Shown: positions 61,401-64,000 of the stretch, one piece after another
How positions within the stretch are numbered: the stretch's first letter is position 1
Layout: every line of letters begins with the position of its first letter
Assembly (NCBI GenBank): GCA_024232355.1
Contig: JAAEPW010000967.1
Span: 66,447-130,446 of the forward strand
Length of the DNA stretch: 64,000 nt
Direction: 5' to 3'
DNA from: Chloroflexota bacterium
Lineage (GTDB): Bacteria; Chloroflexota; Anaerolineae; B4-G1
Notes under the pieces: generated by a model
Database searches by the model: none
The model's input: only the letters and a program-made list of their open reading frames with translations
Told to the model about the DNA's origin: nothing
Program-made: the position numbers and the translations under genes

Positions 61401-64000
61401 GATTTGGACGCCGGTCACTATGATACGATTAGTAAAACGATGAGCGTTAGGCCAGGCTTGGTATCCGGCAACCTCTCTGCTGGAGAAACAGGTCAGATTC
61501 GATTCGCCGTGACGATTGACGCCACCGCACCTGAAGGTTCAAGTCTAAGCAACGTCGCTACCGTTGACAGCGATCAAAGCAACCCTGCATTCTCCAATTT
61601 GGCCTCTACCGACATCAGCCCCCTCATCATTGCAAAATCCGGGGATCGTTCCATAGCCATCGCCGGTGAAACTGCCACTTTTAGTGTCACCTTTGAGAAC
61701 CGCGGCAGCGTGACCCTGACCAACATTTTGCTCATTGACAGCATCCCCGACAACACTACCCTCATCTCTGGCACCGTGACCGGCGGCGGCACAGACTCTA
61801 CCGAATACTCGACCGACAATGGTCAGAGTTGGAACAGTTCCTTCGCCGATCCCGCCAACGTCACCGACATCCGCTGGAAACAAGCGAATATGGTGACCGA
61901 TACTCAGCAAACGATCCAAACGGTTCGTTTCCAGGTCACGCTTGATGATCCCTTGCCAGGCAACACTACCATTCAGAACCAGGCCCGCATCACCAGCACT
62001 CAGACCACCACCTCGGGCTGGCTCTACTCCAACCAGGTCTCTGTCGGTACCATAAACCTGACAATCTCTAAAATCGCCAACGCTGCTTTCGTGCACGATG
62101 GCGACCCCATCACCTACACCATCACTTATGGCAATAACGGGAGCGCAGACGCCGATAATGCCGTCATCTCGGACACAATCCCGGCTAACACCAGCTACGT
62201 CGCCGGCTCTATCTCTGGCGACGGTGCAGATGATAGTGACCCCACCCGCCTAATGTGGAACCTGGCAAGCATTCCCGCCAACTCTGGTGGATACAAGGCC
62301 AGCTTTGTCGTGACGGTAACGCCAGACACTATGCCCGGCACTCCCATCTACAACACCGCATCGCTAACCAACGCCTACGACAGCGCCAGCAGCATTCAGG
62401 TCCAGGTCACCGTTGCTGAGGCTGGCGTGACCATCAGCCCCAATCGCAGCGACAACTCGCACGGCCAAGGTGAACAAGTCTGTTATGCCCACACCGTGGG
62501 CAACACCGGCCCACTGAGCGACACGATGGAACTGACCGCCACACACAGCGTCTGGACAGCAGCCAGCGTCAGCTTTTATCAAGACAACAACCTGAATGGC
62601 GAGTATGATGGCCCCGACACTCCATTGACTGACACCAATGCCAATACCATCACCGACACCGGCAATCTTTTACCCGCCCAAACGATCGAGATACTGGCTT
62701 GCTTTACCATCCCCACCACCGGCGTGGCCGACGGTGATTCTGACACGCTCACCGTTCAAGCCACCACGTATGCCAATGGCACGTATGCCAACTCTAGCCA
62801 GGTGCAGGATTCCACAACGGTCTGGGGCTACAATTCTGTCTCTATAAATTCCCCTGCTGACGGGCTGATCACCAACACCGCCAGCATCAGTGTAACAGGA
62901 ACCACCAACCCCAACGCCACGGTCGTCATCACCAACACCGCCACCGGCGTGACCTACACTGTGCAAGCTGACGGTTCCGGCAACTTTGGCATCAGCATTA
63001 CCCTCACCGTGGGCAGCAATCCACTCGACATCACCAGCACCGATCCTGACGACAACGTAGCCACCGCCAATCCCACCGTCATCCTGACCAACGACGACAC
63101 CAACACAAGCAACACACTCTCCATCAGCAGCCCATCGAATGGCTACGTAACCTCGACCCTGACAATCACAGCAATAGGTACCACCGACCCGAATTCCACC
63201 GTCACCATCACCAACGCTGCCACTGGGGCAACCTTTACTGCCACTGCTGATAATAACGGCTTCTTTACCGTCACAGTGACCGGCCTGATATCCGGCACGA
63301 ACCTGCTGGAAGCCACATCGGTTGACCTCTTTGGCAACTCGGCCACTGACAATGTCACCGTGCTGGTTGACACTACTCCAGGGTCCAACAGCCTGACCAT
63401 CACCAGCCCCATCAGCGGAACAACCATCGAAACTCCCGTCACAGTCTCCGGCACAACAAATCCAGGCAGCACGGTCACTGTGACCTTGAGCACCAGCGGC
63501 GCGGTGTACACCACCACAGCCGATAATGCAGGTAATTTCACTATAACTGGGGTGGATTTGGCGACGGGTAATAATACCATCACAGTGACGAGCGTAGACC
63601 CTAGCGGAAATTTACTTAGCGAGAACGTGATCGTTATCGGCGTCCGTGCCCTCTCTATCGAAAAGACCGCCGAGGACCTTAATAGTACGCCATTGCAAGT
63701 AGGTGACCAGATCCGCTACGCTATCACCGTCACCAACGATACCACCGCCACGATGACGGGCGTCATCGTCACCGACACACTGCCAAACGGCGTCTCTTTC
63801 GTCTCTGCCACGCCCATCACCTACACTGGACCCAATCCCCTCGTATGGAACGTTGGAGGTCTGTCTACCAGTGCCACCTGGACCGCCGTCATCACCGTCG
63901 AGGTGAACGGCACTGCCGATCCCATCGGCGGCAACGTCGCCTCTGTCCGCAGCGACCAACAACCCGATCCCATCCAGACCGATCCCATCCTACCGCCCGA
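58431..64000 (+). CDS. giant secreted DUF11/Ig-like surface protein, 3' end beyond window
   Basis: One uninterrupted frame of 1856 codons runs from TTG 58431 (AGGAGG seven bases upstream) to the window end; ATG 58449 is an alternative. A signal peptide (LWFIVLVSLLVLLPLFTP, cleavage after PASA) is followed by an N-terminal domain of about 500 residues (YYDHWEDGYETNIFTPVQ, TRFFAMIPDVVWGTEYIAP, FGSGRNSYDWGYSLIP) resembling IgGFc-binding-protein N-terminal regions. Then come DUF11 modules (LNVEKTANTQIIPSTGG, LNLSKSGPSTAATGDTITYT, LTISKIANAAFVHDGDP), a MAM/jelly-roll-like segment near residue 650 (NAAIRFIGSSAGNGDYLYID), three bacterial Ig-like repeats after 62840 (SPADGLITNTASISVTGTTN, SPSNGYVTSTLTITAIGTTD) and another DUF11. 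Probably a second surface stalk protein. Confidence 0.9.
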   Translation, partial: MFKHTKMRLWFIVLVSLLVLLPLFTPHPASALPAGFQEYLVMGDEYQIYRMFLALPGGSSAWNIMCSVVTIVATSNGQQVYYDHWEDGYETNIFTPVQTTTLTFGDGNTANGDSGHDSDTLAPGIVLSLASDDNGAGDVTDTINVNPRDPNEIRYDSRDRIVTTGGPANVVHAVWPNATTYIGGAWEIYSFQAWHNGTSYTVPVGEGSFDDFDYTWLEIQAAEDDTSVTIDNGTTTVNITLDRGDTYGSNGYINSAAASSIIINEGTAINTTKPVQAGLVTGSDDDGGGYQTRFFAMIPDVVWGTEYIAPVSSISGDADAQSQIYFFNPNDFTITVNTSDQISSTGVITLPANSARSYSDSMGHYVPPNSAIRLISSNIFWALGSFGSGRNSYDWGYSLIPVNFLTSDYYISWAPGEAGTPNDNGSPIHVTPRDGNTTFYVDYGPTDGVVDRTFTLDTLERGLVLDPDADNTGMHIWTDNKPFTAVWGETPPYATTADQYLDLGTTILPLYHGWLDPILNVEKTANTQIIPSTGGTVTFKLDIDTYHKVMDNVNITDTLPHSWTYINSSAVVTFPNGSTASMEPTINGQNLLWNLNQKINTNGNLQITFDAQFGALGASVTEDWETGAYTGGVGWTGDWTETSDDGDAANGHVQNITTGVPYDGSRHLMIRGSRSISREVDLSTFILPTLSFWRKTTNLNNPSDTFNMDISHNGGITWTRVLTFADGDNENTYVEEQIDLSNYKSLNAAIRFIGSSAGNGDYLYIDDIEIFDGATIHENVGIAVGTYSDNKFEASDNQFIYVSDLSLNKTADKDEAVIGEELVYTLAYSNSGSITTTNTFIRDVVPVNTTFSSVSTGGAYITASNTVSWGPLTIAPESDGTAIFTVTVDNVADGTLLENSATIDSDQTAEATSNVVKATALAPVLNLSKSGPSTAATGDTITYTIAYANNGGASATGVIINDTVPVSTTYVADSLAINTGSGWTSLSDDADLDAGHYDTISKTMSVRPGLVSGNLSAGETGQIRFAVTIDATAPEGSSLSNVATVDSDQSNPAFSNLASTDISPLIIAKSGDRSIAIAGETATFSVTFENRGSVTLTNILLIDSIPDNTTLISGTVTGGGTDSTEYSTDNGQSWNSSFADPANVTDIRWKQANMVTDTQQTIQTVRFQVTLDDPLPGNTTIQNQARITSTQTTTSGWLYSNQVSVGTINLTISKIANAAFVHDGDPITYTITYGNNGSADADNAVISDTIPANTSYVAGSISGDGADDSDPTRLMWNLASIPANSGGYKASFVVTVTPDTMPGTPIYNTASLTNAYDSASSIQVQVTVAEAGVTISPNRSDNSHGQGEQVCYAHTVGNTGPLSDTMELTATHSVWTAASVSFYQDNNLNGEYDGPDTPLTDTNANTITDTGNLLPAQTIEILACFTIPTTGVADGDSDTLTVQATTYANGTYANSSQVQDSTTVWGYNSVSINSPADGLITNTASISVTGTTNPNATVVITNTATGVTYTVQADGSGNFGISITLTVGSNPLDITSTDPDDNVATANPTVILTNDDTNTSNTLSISSPSNGYVTSTLTITAIGTTDPNSTVTITNAATGATFTATADNNGFFTVTVTGLISGTNLLEATSVDLFGNSATDNVTVLVDTTPGSNSLTITSPISGTTIETPVTVSGTTNPGSTVTVTLSTSGAVYTTTADNAGNFTITGVDLATGNNTITVTSVDPSGNLLSENVIVIGVRALSIEKTAEDLNSTPLQVGDQIRYAITVTNDTTATMTGVIVTDTLPNGVSFVSATPITYTGPNPLVWNVGGLSTSATWTAVITVEVNGTADPIGGNVASVRSDQQPDPIQTDPILPP

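Overview
The window reads as part of a bacterial chromosome, most likely from a Chloroflexota (Anaerolineae/Caldilineae-like) lineage. This is inferred from giant secreted DUF11/GEVED/SdrD-type proteins that end in an [YF]LP-hydrophobic-[RK] tail, a UbiA-type decaprenyl-phosphate phosphoribosyltransferase-like protein, an archaeal-style LeuC, citramalate synthase next to a full leucine/isoleucine/valine gene set, and hairpin-rich intergenic repeats. No marker gene fixes the taxon. I found no rRNA, tRNA or CRISPR.

Layout. (1) 1-946 is the C-terminal end of a secreted DUF11-repeat protein, followed by a hairpin terminator and a decayed ISAs1-like insertion sequence. (2) 2125-11823 looks like a molybdenum/tungsten island: an ECF transporter (S, a membrane-anchored accessory protein, T and a fused two-domain ATPase), a short TiaS-like protein, a divergent pair (87-aa protein and DUF134 HTH protein) with a consensus promoter and palindromic operator candidate, a molybdenum-storage-protein homologue, a tungstate-type ABC transporter tupBCA behind a structured leader with an intrinsic terminator, and a GntR-HTH/PBP-like regulator. 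(3) 11927-18481 holds a frameshifted flavodoxin-like gene, an odd nuclease-TM-Pro/Thr protein, and a six-gene minus-strand operon (nitroreductase, alcohol dehydrogenase, radical SAM, PPK2, DsrE-like, ferritin-like). (4) 18874-36405 is a plus-strand surface operon: a 4705-residue protein with 11 GEVED repeats, a C25 (gingipain/PorU-family) peptidase, and a small Pro/Thr-rich protein with an LPxTG-like tail. (5) 36467-52314 is a minus-strand branched-chain amino-acid cluster (ilvB-ilvN-ilvC-leuA-x-leuC-leuD-cimA-ilvA-like-...-leuB-ilvD) preceded by what reads as two tandem leader-peptide attenuators. (6) 52461-64000 is a UbiA-family gene, a REC-PAS-GAF histidine kinase, two response regulators, and the first 1856 codons of another giant secreted protein that runs off the window.

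The genes work in four evident units: Mo/W uptake, storage and regulation; a redox/polyphosphate operon; surface-protein export and processing; and branched-chain amino-acid synthesis in which LeuBCD, IlvBN, IlvC and IlvD are shared between routes. The most novel-looking elements are the surface-protein/C25-peptidase operon with a shared C-terminal tail motif and the double attenuator upstream of ilvB. All functional calls come from reading translated sequence and motif recall; no search was run.
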